A stretch of 36,266 nt of DNA from Ruminococcus sp. (GCA_017470535.1 JAFUYP010000074.1:1-36266), one strand, 5' to 3'. Positions 18,528-27,416 are shown, counted from the first letter of the stretch. Numbers and translations: made by a program. The notes: generated by a model from the sequence alone, not told the origin.

Positions 18528-18707
18528 TATAGGCAACACCGCACAACCACCGGCATATGCCTTTGTATGCCATCTACTTGCATATTTTCCATCATATCGC
18601 CCAAATTTACCTTGAAATACGACAGTATTCCTGCGGTAAATTTAGGCAATCTGACGATAAATCTGACTGCGTATCTGGCATACAATGGTTGTGCGGTGTT
18701 GCCATAA
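18528..18707 (+). repeat. 172-bp foldback repeat, copy 3
   Basis: Core GGC (18532) to GCC (18703), exactly 172 bp. Left end TATAGGCAACACCGCACAACCA; right end TGGTTGTGCGGTGTTGCCATAA. It runs in the same direction as copy 1, sharing for instance CTTTGTATGCCATCTACTTGC with small changes, and is closer in its interior to the reverse of copy 2. It begins a few bases after the sbcC stop, between convergent genes. Confidence 0.88.
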
Positions 18708-18738
18708 AAAATGCGGCAGAGATGAAACTCTCTGCCGC
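18706..18738 (-). terminator. terminator of the minus-strand ABC operon
   Basis: GCGGCAGAGA (18713-18722) and TCTCTGCCGC (18729-18738) form a perfect 10-bp stem with a 6-nt loop. Read on the minus strand it ends in a six-T run (18711-18706). A shorter T-run on the plus side may let it work both ways. Confidence 0.88.
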
Positions 18739-18753
18739 TGATATTTTTGGTCA

Positions 18754-21051
18754 TCATTCCATGCCTTTGAGTACCTCGACCATGTCTATCTTCTTTATAC
18801 GCCGGTCAAACATAAAGCCTACAAGTATCGACACTGCCATTACGAACGCCGCTGCCAACAGATAGGTGGAGGGTTTGATATAGCAGGGCCAGTCGATAGC
18901 GTCGCCATTTGAATCCATCATTCCCTGGAGCGGCGCTCTGCCTACCGGGATACCGAGCAGCACGCCTATGACAGACAGCCACAGGTTCTGCGTGGAGATG
19001 AGCTTTCTGACTGCTGATGTACGGAAGCCCAGCACTTTGAGTGTTGCAAATTCCTTTTCACGCTCGTTGAAGGACAGATTGCCCGAATTATACAAAACAA
19101 CGATTATCAGCATACTTGCAAAGAACACCATGAAGTAAACGAGGATATCCATGACCTCCATGCTTTTGTCAAAGGCAGCCTGAAGATCCTTCATGCTGTG
19201 GACGGCACTGACATAGTCGTTATCCGCAGCATCGGTGCAGTCGTTCTTTGTGACGAGCATTGACGGGGCAAACTGCATACCTGCTGCCTCATAGTCTTCT
19301 CTGAGCATCGTGATACCTGTGATAGAGGGGTGGCGTGAGATAACGCCTATCTCTGCTTTTTTCCAGCTGCTGTCAGAAGTCGTCTTCCAGTAGACCGTGT
19401 CGCCGACTTCAAGGGATAGCTTATCCGCCTGCTTCATAGTAAGAGCGACTGTGCCTTTTTTTATCTGCGCTATATCAAGCTCTCTGTCGGACACACGGAA
19501 AAAACCTTTGCCCTCGGTGACGGAGAGCTTGCAGCTGAGTATATCGTCGGAGGTCGGGCGGCTGCTTGCAGCTATCGAGATAAGCTCGGCTGATACAAGC
19601 TCGCCGCCGTACTTTTCTTCAAGCTGCTGCGCCTGCTCAGGAGTACAGCCGTCTGTAAGCAGTGCCTGATAGCTGTAATTCTGTATATCGTCAAAATACC
19701 ACTCTCTTACATGATCGAGAGTATCATATGCGCCAAGACCCATTACCATGAGTATCATGCCCATCATCGTGCCGAAGATGCCCATTACCGCACGCAGCTT
19801 TGAGCGTGTTATATCACGCAGGTCATATCTTGCAGTGAAGCTGAGCTTGTTCCAGAAGGGGAGATGCTCGAAGATACAGGGCTTTGATCCCTTTGCAGCC
19901 GCAGGACGCAGCGCCTCGGAGGGGTGTATTTTAAGTATCTGACGGCAGCTTAAAAATGCTGCGAACGCACAGATCAAAACTATCACGACACAGAGGATAA
20001 TGCTCTTTATATCGAACCCTGCGATCCAGCCCGGTACGGAGTAGTACTGATCGCCGAACATATCGACCATGATCGCTCCGAGGGTCTTTAAGCCCAGCAC
20101 CACGCCGACAATACAGCCAAGTGCCGAGAGCAGCACACTGAAGCTGATATAGTGAATGATTATCCTGCCACGTTTCATGCCGAGGGCGTTGAGCGTGCCT
20201 ATCTGCGTGCGCTGCTGTGACACCATACGCTTCATGGTGGTGGTGATGACAAGCAGGGCGATAGATACGAACACCGCCGAGAATACATATGAAAAGCCGT
20301 CATGCTGGTTAAGCTCATCGGTCAGGCGGTTATAGCCGTCGATACTTTTTCTGTCGGCTAAGAAGGCATAGCTGCCGTCAAGGGCTGAGGATATGTCGTC
20401 CTCTATTTTAAGAGGGTCGCCGTCACAGGTGAAGAGTATCTCGTTATAAACTCTCAGCTCCTGCGGCAGCACGTCGGCAGACATATATGCAAAGCCTATA
20501 TTATGGTAGTCTGTGTCGGCATCGGTAGATGCGCAGGCAAATTCATACTCGGGCGTTATGATAAGCCCACGGATAGTTTTGGTGATGCTCTGACCTGCGA
20601 CGTTTGATGTGAAGCTGTCACCCGGTTTAAGCCCCCACGCATCTGCAAATCTGTAAAAGAGCCACACACCGTCTGTATCTGACGGGTCAAAATCACTGCC
20701 GCTCATGGTATATGGCTTGGTGACTGAAAGGTCATTCTCAAAAAAGCAGTAAAGCTCGGCGGTATGGTATTTCTCATCTGCCTTGCCAAGTATCTCTGTT
20801 CTGAGCTGGACGTCACTAACTTTATCTATTGCCTTTACAGCATCAGACTGTGTCTTGTCAAAGGAAGCGCCGTATATCCAGCCGTCTGAAAAGTTAGTGG
20901 CGTTATTGAACTCTTCACGGGCGCTGCCGCCGCCTATGACGTTTGCCTGAAAGCCTGTATAGCACCACATCGCCACCGCTGAGAGAATGAATACCGAAAG
21001 GAACTGCGCAAGGTTATGTTTAATATCACGCAGCATTTTACGTTTAAGCAT
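18754..21051 (-). CDS. FtsX-type ABC transporter permease (minus operon)
   Basis: 765 residues. A membrane anchor near residues 14-32 is followed by a large extracytoplasmic domain. The first FtsX core of three helices lies around residues 250-375, with a central helix before a second extracytoplasmic domain. The second FtsX core is at the C-terminus (ILVYFMVFFASMLIIVVLYN onward). This layout matches MacB/LolCE-type exporters, which move lipids, peptides or antibiotics by mechanotransmission rather than through a channel. The ATG at 21051 has AAGGGGG 6-7 nt upstream; an ATG at 21069 would overlap the end of the ATPase gene. The ATPase gene ends 12 bp upstream. The substrate is unknown. Confidence 0.9.
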   Translation of the reverse strand: MLKRKMLRDIKHNLAQFLSVFILSAVAMWCYTGFQANVIGGGSAREEFNNATNFSDGWIYGASFDKTQSDAVKAIDKVSDVQLRTEILGKADEKYHTAELYCFFENDLSVTKPYTMSGSDFDPSDTDGVWLFYRFADAWGLKPGDSFTSNVAGQSITKTIRGLIITPEYEFACASTDADTDYHNIGFAYMSADVLPQELRVYNEILFTCDGDPLKIEDDISSALDGSYAFLADRKSIDGYNRLTDELNQHDGFSYVFSAVFVSIALLVITTTMKRMVSQQRTQIGTLNALGMKRGRIIIHYISFSVLLSALGCIVGVVLGLKTLGAIMVDMFGDQYYSVPGWIAGFDIKSIILCVVIVLICAFAAFLSCRQILKIHPSEALRPAAAKGSKPCIFEHLPFWNKLSFTARYDLRDITRSKLRAVMGIFGTMMGMILMVMGLGAYDTLDHVREWYFDDIQNYSYQALLTDGCTPEQAQQLEEKYGGELVSAELISIAASSRPTSDDILSCKLSVTEGKGFFRVSDRELDIAQIKKGTVALTMKQADKLSLEVGDTVYWKTTSDSSWKKAEIGVISRHPSITGITMLREDYEAAGMQFAPSMLVTKNDCTDAADNDYVSAVHSMKDLQAAFDKSMEVMDILVYFMVFFASMLIIVVLYNSGNLSFNEREKEFATLKVLGFRTSAVRKLISTQNLWLSVIGVLLGIPVGRAPLQGMMDSNGDAIDWPCYIKPSTYLLAAAFVMAVSILVGFMFDRRIKKIDMVEVLKGME

Positions 21052-21062
21052 ACTGCGCCCCC

Positions 21063-21770
21063 TTACCATTCGATGTCGTGGACGGACAAGGGAGTTTCAT
21101 TTTGTTTTATCGACTTTATCTTGCCGTTTCGCATATGTATGACCTTATTGGCACATTTGGCAATATCGGCGTTATGTGTGACAAGTATCACCGTGCTGCC
21201 GTTTTCGGTAGAGAGCTTTTGCAGCATATCAAGCACTATAAGACCCGTTTCCGAATCAAGCGCACCTGTCGGCTCATCGCCGAGGATCAAAGCAGGGTCC
21301 TTTGCAAGTGCCCTTGCGATAGACACCCTCTGCTGCTGACCGCCCGACATCTGGGAGGGGAATTTCTTTTTCTGGTCTGCAAGCCCTACACGCTCGAGCA
21401 TTTCGTCAGCACTGAGGGCAGTTTTTTTAATATCCCCGACAAGGGCGACATTCTCATATGCCGTCAGGCTCGGAAGAAGATTATAAAACTGGAATATAAA
21501 GCCTATCGTCTGCGCCCTGTAATCGGAAAGCTGCTTGTCGTTCATATCGGAAACCGTCTTGCCGTCTACGATGACGCTGCCGCTTGTCGGCTTATCCATT
21601 CCGCCGAGCATATTCAGCACGGTGGATTTCCCTGCACCCGAGCGCCCGAGTATCACTACGAATTCGCCCTTGTCTATCGTAAAGCTCACATGATCGACCG
21701 CCGTCTGTGCGCCGTCGCCTTTGCCGAATACTCTTACAACATCTTTAAATTCTACTGCTGTCTGTGACAT
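21063..21770 (-). CDS. ABC transporter ATP-binding protein (minus operon)
   Basis: 235-residue MacB/LolD-type ATPase. Walker A is GRSGAGKST, the Q-loop lies in FIFQFYNLLPSLTAYEN, the signature is MSGGQQQRVSIARALA, Walker B is LILGDEPTGALD, and the switch histidine is in VTHNADIA. It powers the FtsX permease encoded downstream. AAGGGGG precedes the ATG. The promoter carries a palindromic operator (21791-21808) shared with the divergent ABC operon. Confidence 0.95.
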   Translation of the reverse strand: MSQTAVEFKDVVRVFGKGDGAQTAVDHVSFTIDKGEFVVILGRSGAGKSTVLNMLGGMDKPTSGSVIVDGKTVSDMNDKQLSDYRAQTIGFIFQFYNLLPSLTAYENVALVGDIKKTALSADEMLERVGLADQKKKFPSQMSGGQQQRVSIARALAKDPALILGDEPTGALDSETGLIVLDMLQKLSTENGSTVILVTHNADIAKCANKVIHMRNGKIKSIKQNETPLSVHDIEW

Positions 21771-21790
21771 CTGTAATCCCCCTTTATTTG

Positions 21791-21808
21791 AGTTAGCTAA
21801 AACTAACT
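21791..21808. promoter_or_regulatory. palindromic operator, minus ABC operon
   Basis: AGTTAGCTAAAACTAACT lies just downstream of the minus-strand -10 hexamer (21820-21815), over the expected transcription start, where a repressor would block initiation. The outer half-sites AGTTAG and CTAACT are perfect complements. Confidence 0.8.
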
Positions 21809-21814
21809 ATTTTT

Positions 21815-21843
21815 ATTATAGCACCCTGCAAGCTCTTTGTCAA
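21815..21843 (-). promoter_or_regulatory. promoter of the minus ABC operon
   Basis: On the minus strand TTGACA (21843-21838) and TATAAT (21820-21815) are separated by 17 bp. Both hexamers are consensus, so without repression it should be strong. Confidence 0.88.
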
Positions 21844-21933
21844 TGATTTTGGGGGCGGTGCATTGAAAATTACCTAAAACGATTTCGGATTTTGCGCCGC
21901 AATTGGTAAAACTTACAAAAATTGTTTTTGGTA

Positions 21934-21962
21934 TTGACAAAGTGACGTAAATGCGCTATTAT
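21934..21962 (+). promoter_or_regulatory. promoter of the plus ABC operon
   Basis: TTGACA (21934-21939) and TATTAT (21957-21962) with a 17-bp spacer. The expected start near 21969 falls at the edge of the operator at 21971-21988. Confidence 0.85.
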
Positions 21963-21970
21963 TAGTATAG

Positions 21971-21988
21971 AGTTAGCTTTAACTAACT
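21971..21988. promoter_or_regulatory. palindromic operator, plus ABC operon
   Basis: AGTTAGCTTTAACTAACT differs from the operator at 21791 at only two central positions. It occupies the same place relative to its own promoter, and the two centres are 180 bp apart. The regulator (TetR, MarR or DtxR type are all possible) is not in the window. Confidence 0.8.
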
Positions 21989-22012
21989 GATAACATCAAG
22001 GGGGCAGCAGTT

Positions 22013-22711
22013 ATGTTTCTTGAAATAAACAGCATCAAAAAGAGCTTCGGCGAAGGGGAAAGCAAGGTCGAGGTGCTAAAAGGAATAGATGCGCAGATAG
22101 AAAAAGGAGAATTCTGCGTATTGCTCGGACCTTCCGGCTCGGGCAAATCGACACTTTTAAATATCATCGGCGGCATCGACTCGGCGGATTCCGGCTTTAT
22201 AAGTGTCGGCGGCGAAAAGATGAGCGACATGAATGAAAAGTCACTGACACTTTACAGAAGAAAGCATTTGGGGTACATATTCCAGATGTACAATCTCATT
22301 CCTAATCTTAACATAAAGGAAAACATCGAGGTTGGTGCGTATCTGAGTGACTCGCCGCTCGATGTGGATGAGCTTTTAAAGGCTCTCGGGCTGTACGAAC
22401 ACAGGCACAAGCTGCCTAACCAGCTCTCCGGCGGTCAGCAGCAGAGGACGGCTATCGGCAGAGCGGTGGTAAAGAATCCCGATATACTGCTTTGTGACGA
22501 GCCGACAGGTGCGCTTGACTACAAGACCTCAAAGGAGATACTCGGCATCATAAGCGACCTCAACCAGAAATACGGCTCTACCGTTGTAATGGTAACTCAC
22601 AACGACGCTATAAAGAATATGGCAGACCGTGTTATCAGACTTCGTGACGGAATGATAAGAAAGAATTACTTGAATGAGAGCAAGCTCACGGCAGAGGAAC
22701 TTGACTGGTAA
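22013..22711 (+). CDS. ABC transporter ATP-binding protein (plus operon)
   Basis: 232 residues, the same MacB/LolD type as its divergent counterpart. Walker A is GPSGSGKST, the Q-loop is in YIFQMYNLIPNLNIKEN, the signature is LSGGQQQRTAIGRAV, Walker B is ILLCDEPTGALD and the switch histidine is in VTHNDAIK. AAGGGGG (21998-22004) precedes the ATG. The permease gene follows after 13 bp. Confidence 0.95.
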   Translation: MFLEINSIKKSFGEGESKVEVLKGIDAQIEKGEFCVLLGPSGSGKSTLLNIIGGIDSADSGFISVGGEKMSDMNEKSLTLYRRKHLGYIFQMYNLIPNLNIKENIEVGAYLSDSPLDVDELLKALGLYEHRHKLPNQLSGGQQQRTAIGRAVVKNPDILLCDEPTGALDYKTSKEILGIISDLNQKYGSTVVMVTHNDAIKNMADRVIRLRDGMIRKNYLNESKLTAEELDW

Positions 22712-22724
22712 GGGGCAGAAGAAA

Positions 22725-24995
22725 ATGAAAAATCCACTTAACAAAAGGCTGCCGAGGGAGCTTAAAGGCGAATGGCACAAGTATTTTATAATATTTCTGT
22801 TTTTCGTGCTTACGATATCGGCGGTATCGGGCTTTCTTGTGTCGGACAACAGCTTACAGAAGTCAAACGAGGAAAGTTTTGAAAAATACAAGATAGAGGA
22901 CGGAAATTTTGAGTATTCAGCTAAGCCTGAGAGCAGCGTTTTAGAAACTATTGAAAAAGACGGCAAGATAAAGTTGTATGAGAATTTCTACAAGGAAGAG
23001 GCTGTACAGAGCTTTGAGGACTCGACATTCAGAGTATTTGCCGACAGGACACAGATAGACCTGATAGATGTTCTTGAGGGTGAAAAGCCGTCAGCTGATG
23101 ATGAGCTTGGCATCGACAGGCTGTTTGCAAAAAACCACGACCTGAAAATAGGCTCGACTATAAAATTTGCAGACAAGGAATACAAGATAACAGGCATAGT
23201 TGCGCTGTCTGACTATTCTACGCTTTTCCAGAGCCCGTCGGATATGATGTTTGACAACGACAAGTTCGGTGTCGGCATCGTGACACAGGAGAGCTTTGAT
23301 GCGATAAGGGAAGATCATCTGCATTACAATTACAGCTACTTCTACAACGACCGCCCCGACAAGGACGACGAAAAGGAAGGAAAGGAAAAGGCTGAGGAGC
23401 TTATAAAGGTACTTTCCGCAAACGGGGAGCTTGAAGAGTTTATCCCGGCGTTTTCAAATCAGGCGATACATTTTGCGTCTGATGACTTCGGCGGCGACGA
23501 GAGAATGATAACGGCGTTTTTGTACATCGTTGTGGTGATACTGGCATTCGTATTCTCTATCACAATATCTAACACTATCACAAAGGAAGCCTCGACTATC
23601 GGTGTTCTCAGAGCATCGGGCTACACAAGGGGCGAGATGATAAGGCATTACATGGTGATACCGATGCTGTCGCTCTTAGCAGGTGCGATAGTCGGCAATA
23701 TCTTAGGCTACACGGTACTAAACGATGTTTTCGCACAGGCTTACCTTGCAAGCTATTCGCTCGTAAGCTATGAGATAGTATTCACGCCTAACGCATTCGT
23801 AAGGACGACTGTTATACCGTTTGTGCTTATGTTCCTTATAAATCTCATTATGCTTTCGGTAAAGCTGAAACTGTCGCCGCTTCGCTTCCTCAGGCACGAT
23901 CTGAAGAAAAAGCAGAAGAAAAAGGCATTCAGGCTCAACACGAAGCTGCCGATAATGCTAAGGTTCAGGCTGCGTGTGATATTCCAGAACGCACCCAACT
24001 ATGTGACCATTTTCATAGGCGTCATATTTGCGGAGTTCATACTGATGTTCAGTCTTATCTTCAAGCCGATGCTGCTGAAATTTGAGGACAACACGACGGA
24101 TAATCTGCTTGCAAGCTATCAGTACATACTCAAAGCCCCCGTCCCGACCGAGACCGAGGGCGCTGAGAGCTGCATAACTGCGAGCTTGCAGACGATAGGC
24201 GAAAAGACAGGCAACAAGGACGAGGACGTAACGCTCTACGGTGTGGAGCCAAAGAGCAAGTATGTTACCCTCACATCTGAAAAGGGCAAGGTGGATATTT
24301 CCACCGCATACCACAAAAAATACTTAGTTGACATAGGCGACACGATAGAGCTTAAAGACAAATACTCCGACAAGACCTACAAATTCGAGGTCGGCGGATA
24401 TTATGACTATCCTGCTATAATCGCAGTATTCATGGACAAGAGTATGCTGGGCGAAACGCTTGACTTCGAGGACGGGTACTTTAACTGCTACCTGACCAAC
24501 AACGAGATCACGGACATAGAAGAAAAATTCATCGCCACACGCATCACCGAGACAGAGCTTACAAAGACCTCACGTCAGCTGATAAGGTCTATGGGAAGCA
24601 TGATGTTCATATTCACATTCTTCGGAACTGTGATATTCATTCTTGTCATATTCCTGCTTGCAAAAATAATCATTGAGAAAAACACACAGTCTATCTCGAT
24701 GACAAAGATACTCGGCTACGACACGGGCGAGATAAACTCGCTTTACATACACTCTACCACGATAGTTACCATAATATCGCTCCTGCTTGGCATAGTTATC
24801 TGCGACAGGACGCTTGATGCGGTAATGTTCCAGGTGTTCAAGGGCTATTCCGGCTGGTTTGAATACACTATGCCGATAGAGGTAGTATTCAAGACGTTAG
24901 GGCTTGGTATAGGCACATACCTGATAGTAGTGCTGATACTGAGCAGGAAGGTCAAGCGCATACCGCTTGACGAAGCGCTCAAGAACGTTGAATAA
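22725..24995 (+). CDS. FtsX-type ABC transporter permease (plus operon)
   Basis: 756 residues. An N-terminal helix (FIIFLFFVLTISAVSGFLV, about 21-39) is followed by an extracytoplasmic domain. The first FtsX core is near 265-390, a basic loop (KKKQKKK) follows, then a second extracytoplasmic domain and a C-terminal FtsX core (MMFIFTFFGTVIFILVIFLL onward). The ATG at 22725 has TAAGGGG 9 nt upstream; an upstream ATG at 22674 lies inside the ATPase gene. It is clearly diverged from the permease of the opposite operon, so this is a pair of related systems rather than a recent duplication. The substrate is unknown. Confidence 0.9.
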   Translation: MKNPLNKRLPRELKGEWHKYFIIFLFFVLTISAVSGFLVSDNSLQKSNEESFEKYKIEDGNFEYSAKPESSVLETIEKDGKIKLYENFYKEEAVQSFEDSTFRVFADRTQIDLIDVLEGEKPSADDELGIDRLFAKNHDLKIGSTIKFADKEYKITGIVALSDYSTLFQSPSDMMFDNDKFGVGIVTQESFDAIREDHLHYNYSYFYNDRPDKDDEKEGKEKAEELIKVLSANGELEEFIPAFSNQAIHFASDDFGGDERMITAFLYIVVVILAFVFSITISNTITKEASTIGVLRASGYTRGEMIRHYMVIPMLSLLAGAIVGNILGYTVLNDVFAQAYLASYSLVSYEIVFTPNAFVRTTVIPFVLMFLINLIMLSVKLKLSPLRFLRHDLKKKQKKKAFRLNTKLPIMLRFRLRVIFQNAPNYVTIFIGVIFAEFILMFSLIFKPMLLKFEDNTTDNLLASYQYILKAPVPTETEGAESCITASLQTIGEKTGNKDEDVTLYGVEPKSKYVTLTSEKGKVDISTAYHKKYLVDIGDTIELKDKYSDKTYKFEVGGYYDYPAIIAVFMDKSMLGETLDFEDGYFNCYLTNNEITDIEEKFIATRITETELTKTSRQLIRSMGSMMFIFTFFGTVIFILVIFLLAKIIIEKNTQSISMTKILGYDTGEINSLYIHSTTIVTIISLLLGIVICDRTLDAVMFQVFKGYSGWFEYTMPIEVVFKTLGLGIGTYLIVVLILSRKVKRIPLDEALKNVE

Positions 24996-25030
24996 GCAAA
25001 TGTCTTCATAATTTTTTATCCTCACTTAAA

Positions 25031-25080
25031 ATCCCCCCTGTTCCTAAATTACAACTCCGGGAACAGGGGGGATCGCTTTT
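25031..25080. terminator. bidirectional terminator between convergent operons
   Basis: ATCCCCCCTGTTCC (25031-25044) and GGAACAGGGGGGAT (25060-25073) form a perfect 14-bp stem with a 15-nt loop, followed by CGCTTTTTAG on the plus strand. It ends the plus ABC operon and may also stop transcripts from the opposite strand. Confidence 0.85.
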
Positions 25081-25082
25081 TA

Positions 25083-25149
25083 GTGGCAAAGGGGGATCTG
25101 CAAGCAGACGGCGTACAAAGGCTTTGCCCGGTGAGCCGGCGATGCTACC
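25083..25149. repeat. decayed half copy of the 172-bp repeat
   Basis: CTGCAAGCAGACGGCGTACA onward (25098-25150) aligns without gaps to the reverse complement of the left arm of copy 3, at roughly 70% by eye, and ends in GATGCTACCT where intact copies have GGTGTTGCCT. No matching other arm is present, so it is an eroded or truncated remnant. It abuts the stop codon of the SGNH gene. Confidence 0.6.
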
Positions 25150-25150
25150 T

Positions 25151-26389
25151 TTATTTAGTAGCACCAAATCCAAGTATCTGGAAGCTCTTTTCCTCATCGC
25201 CCGGTATCGCAGAAATGCTTATCTCGTATTCCTGCTCGGTGTCGGACGTGGCTATCTGTGCTACCACAGGCCCGCCCCAGCCGTTTGCCTTGACAGCGTT
25301 TACAAGTGTGCTGTCCTCATCACCGCTTGAATTTTTTGCGATAACTTCGACTGTTGCGTAGTTTCCGCCGCCGACCTCCTTATAGATCATAAAGAGGTTC
25401 TTGCCCTTTATCGTAAACTTTATCGGGTCGTTGCCCGTCTTGACGTGCCGCCAGCCGTTTGAGAAGCTCGCTACATCTGTGTCGCCGAGCTTCCAGCTGC
25501 CAAGATCATCTGCCGTGAGCTTGTCGCCCTCGACCATTTCAGCGCCATAGCTTATAAGGAAATTTTTAGGCTCTGCCGGCAGGGTGTACGCATCAGACTG
25601 CTGATCGACAACAGTTTTGAAGTAATTATCTATCATTTTAGCTACCAGCTTGTGACCCTCGGGATTGGGGTGGGCTTCGTCATTTGAGAAGTCCTCCCAT
25701 TTGAGCCTGTTATTTTCAAACAAGAACCTTAAAGCATCGCAGTACGAGATCATCGGCAGGTCGTAGTATGTGCCTATCTCCTTCATGTAATCCTGTGCGG
25801 AGTAGTCGTCCTTTGTTACCGAGAAGAGCAGCACGACCGCTATATCACGTTCGAGCAGCGTCCTGATGATGCTTTCATACGCCTCCTGATATGTAAAGTC
25901 AGTGCCGTCGTTGACCGCATACTCAACAAACACTATATCAGGCTCGCTCGGCAGCAGGTCACGCCCCATTCTGAGTATGCCGAGCCTTGACGGAGTACCG
26001 CTGAGTCCTGCGTTGCAGTATTTTACATTGTCGCCCTTGCCGTACATCTCCTTAAAGGAATTATATGTCAGTGACGCATAGCATTCATCGGGCTTGACTG
26101 TATACCCCTCGGTTATAGAGCCGCCTAAGTAGCCTATCGTTATCTCCTCGCCTGCCTGTGCTTTGGCGATCTTGTCTTTTATAAGGCTTGTGTTGCCGTA
26201 GCTTACGAGCGACTTTTCAAGCATAGCCGTCTCCCATTCCTCATCGGTCGTGGGGGCAGCTGCCTGCGAGTCAGAAGATGACGCAGTATCCTGTGACGAG
26301 CCGTCAGATGACGACGAGCTGTCAGAGCAGCCGAAAGCCGAAAGTGCGAGTGTAAGTGACAGTATTGCAGCGATAGTTCTTTTTATCAT
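25151..26389 (-). CDS. SGNH/GDSL-type hydrolase lipoprotein
   Basis: 412 residues. A lipoprotein signal (MIKRTIAAILSLTLALSAFG, lipidated Cys21) is followed by a serine/aspartate-rich linker. In the SGNH fold, block I is GGSITEG with nucleophile S91, block II is AGLSG (G131), block III is VND with N160, and block V is D237-E-A-H240. A C-terminal beta-rich domain (about 270-412) resembles the accessory domain of carbohydrate esterases. It probably removes acetyl groups from plant polysaccharides or wall glycans at the cell surface; the substrate is not certain. The ATG at 26389 has AAAGGA upstream; in-frame codons further 5' overlap the nuclease gene. Confidence 0.85.
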   Translation of the reverse strand: MIKRTIAAILSLTLALSAFGCSDSSSSSDGSSQDTASSSDSQAAAPTTDEEWETAMLEKSLVSYGNTSLIKDKIAKAQAGEEITIGYLGGSITEGYTVKPDECYASLTYNSFKEMYGKGDNVKYCNAGLSGTPSRLGILRMGRDLLPSEPDIVFVEYAVNDGTDFTYQEAYESIIRTLLERDIAVVLLFSVTKDDYSAQDYMKEIGTYYDLPMISYCDALRFLFENNRLKWEDFSNDEAHPNPEGHKLVAKMIDNYFKTVVDQQSDAYTLPAEPKNFLISYGAEMVEGDKLTADDLGSWKLGDTDVASFSNGWRHVKTGNDPIKFTIKGKNLFMIYKEVGGGNYATVEVIAKNSSGDEDSTLVNAVKANGWGGPVVAQIATSDTEQEYEISISAIPGDEEKSFQILGFGATK

Positions 26390-26408
26390 AAGTGTAGTCC
26401 TTTCATAG

Positions 26409-27386
26409 TCAGTATTTAGCACGGTAGAGCCTGCCCTCCAAGCCTAACGGCTTTTTGTCGGTTATCTCACCGGGAGCGAGGTTTTCGTATTCCTTTTCAC
26501 ACATATTCACTCTGGCATCTATATTGTCGATAAAATGCAGAACAAACGCCTCCGGTATCGCAGGCGGCACGACTGCGCCCCACTCCTGTCTGCCGTGGTG
26601 GGAAAGTATCATATGCGTGAGCAGCTTTACCTTTTCCATGCTGTAATTGCCGTTTTCGGCGGTGCGCTTGATAAGCGCCGCCCCCATATGCAGATGTCCG
26701 AACAGCACCCCCGTCGAGGAATAATCCGCATCGCCCATTTTGTGAGTGTTATACTCCCACATCTTGCCTATGTCGTGAAGTGCCGCACCGCATATGAGCA
26801 GCTCACGGTCAAGGTTGGTGTAAACGCCGCTCAGAGCATCGGCGCTCTTTACCATGCGGTAGGTGTGGTATACAAGTCCGCCTATGAAATTATGGTGCAT
26901 ACCCACAGCGGCAGTCGATCTTATGAATTTGTCGTGGTTGTCAGTCAGAAGATCCTCTGTCAGCTTTGCTATCGGCGTTACCGTTTCACCGAGGTCGTCT
27001 GCTGATGACCTGACAAGCTCTATTATCTCCTCAAACATCTTCTGCCTGTCGAGCGGCGCAGACCTTGCAAAATCGTCCGCCGATGCCGTGCTGTCAGAGC
27101 AGATATGTATATCGGACACTAAAAAGCTCTTTGAATTATTGAACGTCTGTACCTTTAATGTCACGTCGGCGACAGTATATTTTTCGATGCCCATTTTGCA
27201 GAGCTTTTCAAGGTCGGTGTCGAACATCACGATATTCTCCTGCGAAAAGCCGTCAGAAAACGTAAAGCGCACAAACGGCTTTTTGCCGTCCTTTTTGACC
27301 TCTTCAAGTGACAGCACGAGCAGAGGCCTTGTAAGCTCTGTGCCTATCTGCGCCTGAGAAAATCTTATATAGTCATTTTTATTCAT
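26409..27386 (-). CDS. yhaM: YhaM-family 3'-5' exoribonuclease (OB fold plus HD domain)
   Basis: 325 residues, close to YhaM length. Residues 1-110 form an OB fold, with FVRFTFSDGFSQEN and VTLKVQTFNNSKSF like the nucleic-acid-binding part of YhaM. Residues about 150-310 form an HD domain with metal ligands in HHNFIGGLVYHTYRM, AALHDIGKMWEYN, FGHLHMG and HMILSHHG. YhaM trims RNA and single-stranded DNA from the 3' end. The ATG at 27386 has AGGAG 8 nt upstream; a GTG at 27395 is directly against that site. The SGNH gene follows after 19 bp. The family call is firm; activity is inferred. Confidence 0.85.
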   Translation of the reverse strand: MNKNDYIRFSQAQIGTELTRPLLVLSLEEVKKDGKKPFVRFTFSDGFSQENIVMFDTDLEKLCKMGIEKYTVADVTLKVQTFNNSKSFLVSDIHICSDSTASADDFARSAPLDRQKMFEEIIELVRSSADDLGETVTPIAKLTEDLLTDNHDKFIRSTAAVGMHHNFIGGLVYHTYRMVKSADALSGVYTNLDRELLICGAALHDIGKMWEYNTHKMGDADYSSTGVLFGHLHMGAALIKRTAENGNYSMEKVKLLTHMILSHHGRQEWGAVVPPAIPEAFVLHFIDNIDARVNMCEKEYENLAPGEITDKKPLGLEGRLYRAKY

Positions 27387-27416
27387 CAGTTTCACTCCTA
27401 TTTATGGGATAATTTC

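Noticed and set aside
21078-21767. 229-codon plus-strand frame opposite the minus ABC ATPase gene
   Set aside because: Antisense of an intact ATPase gene with all motifs; no initiation signals.
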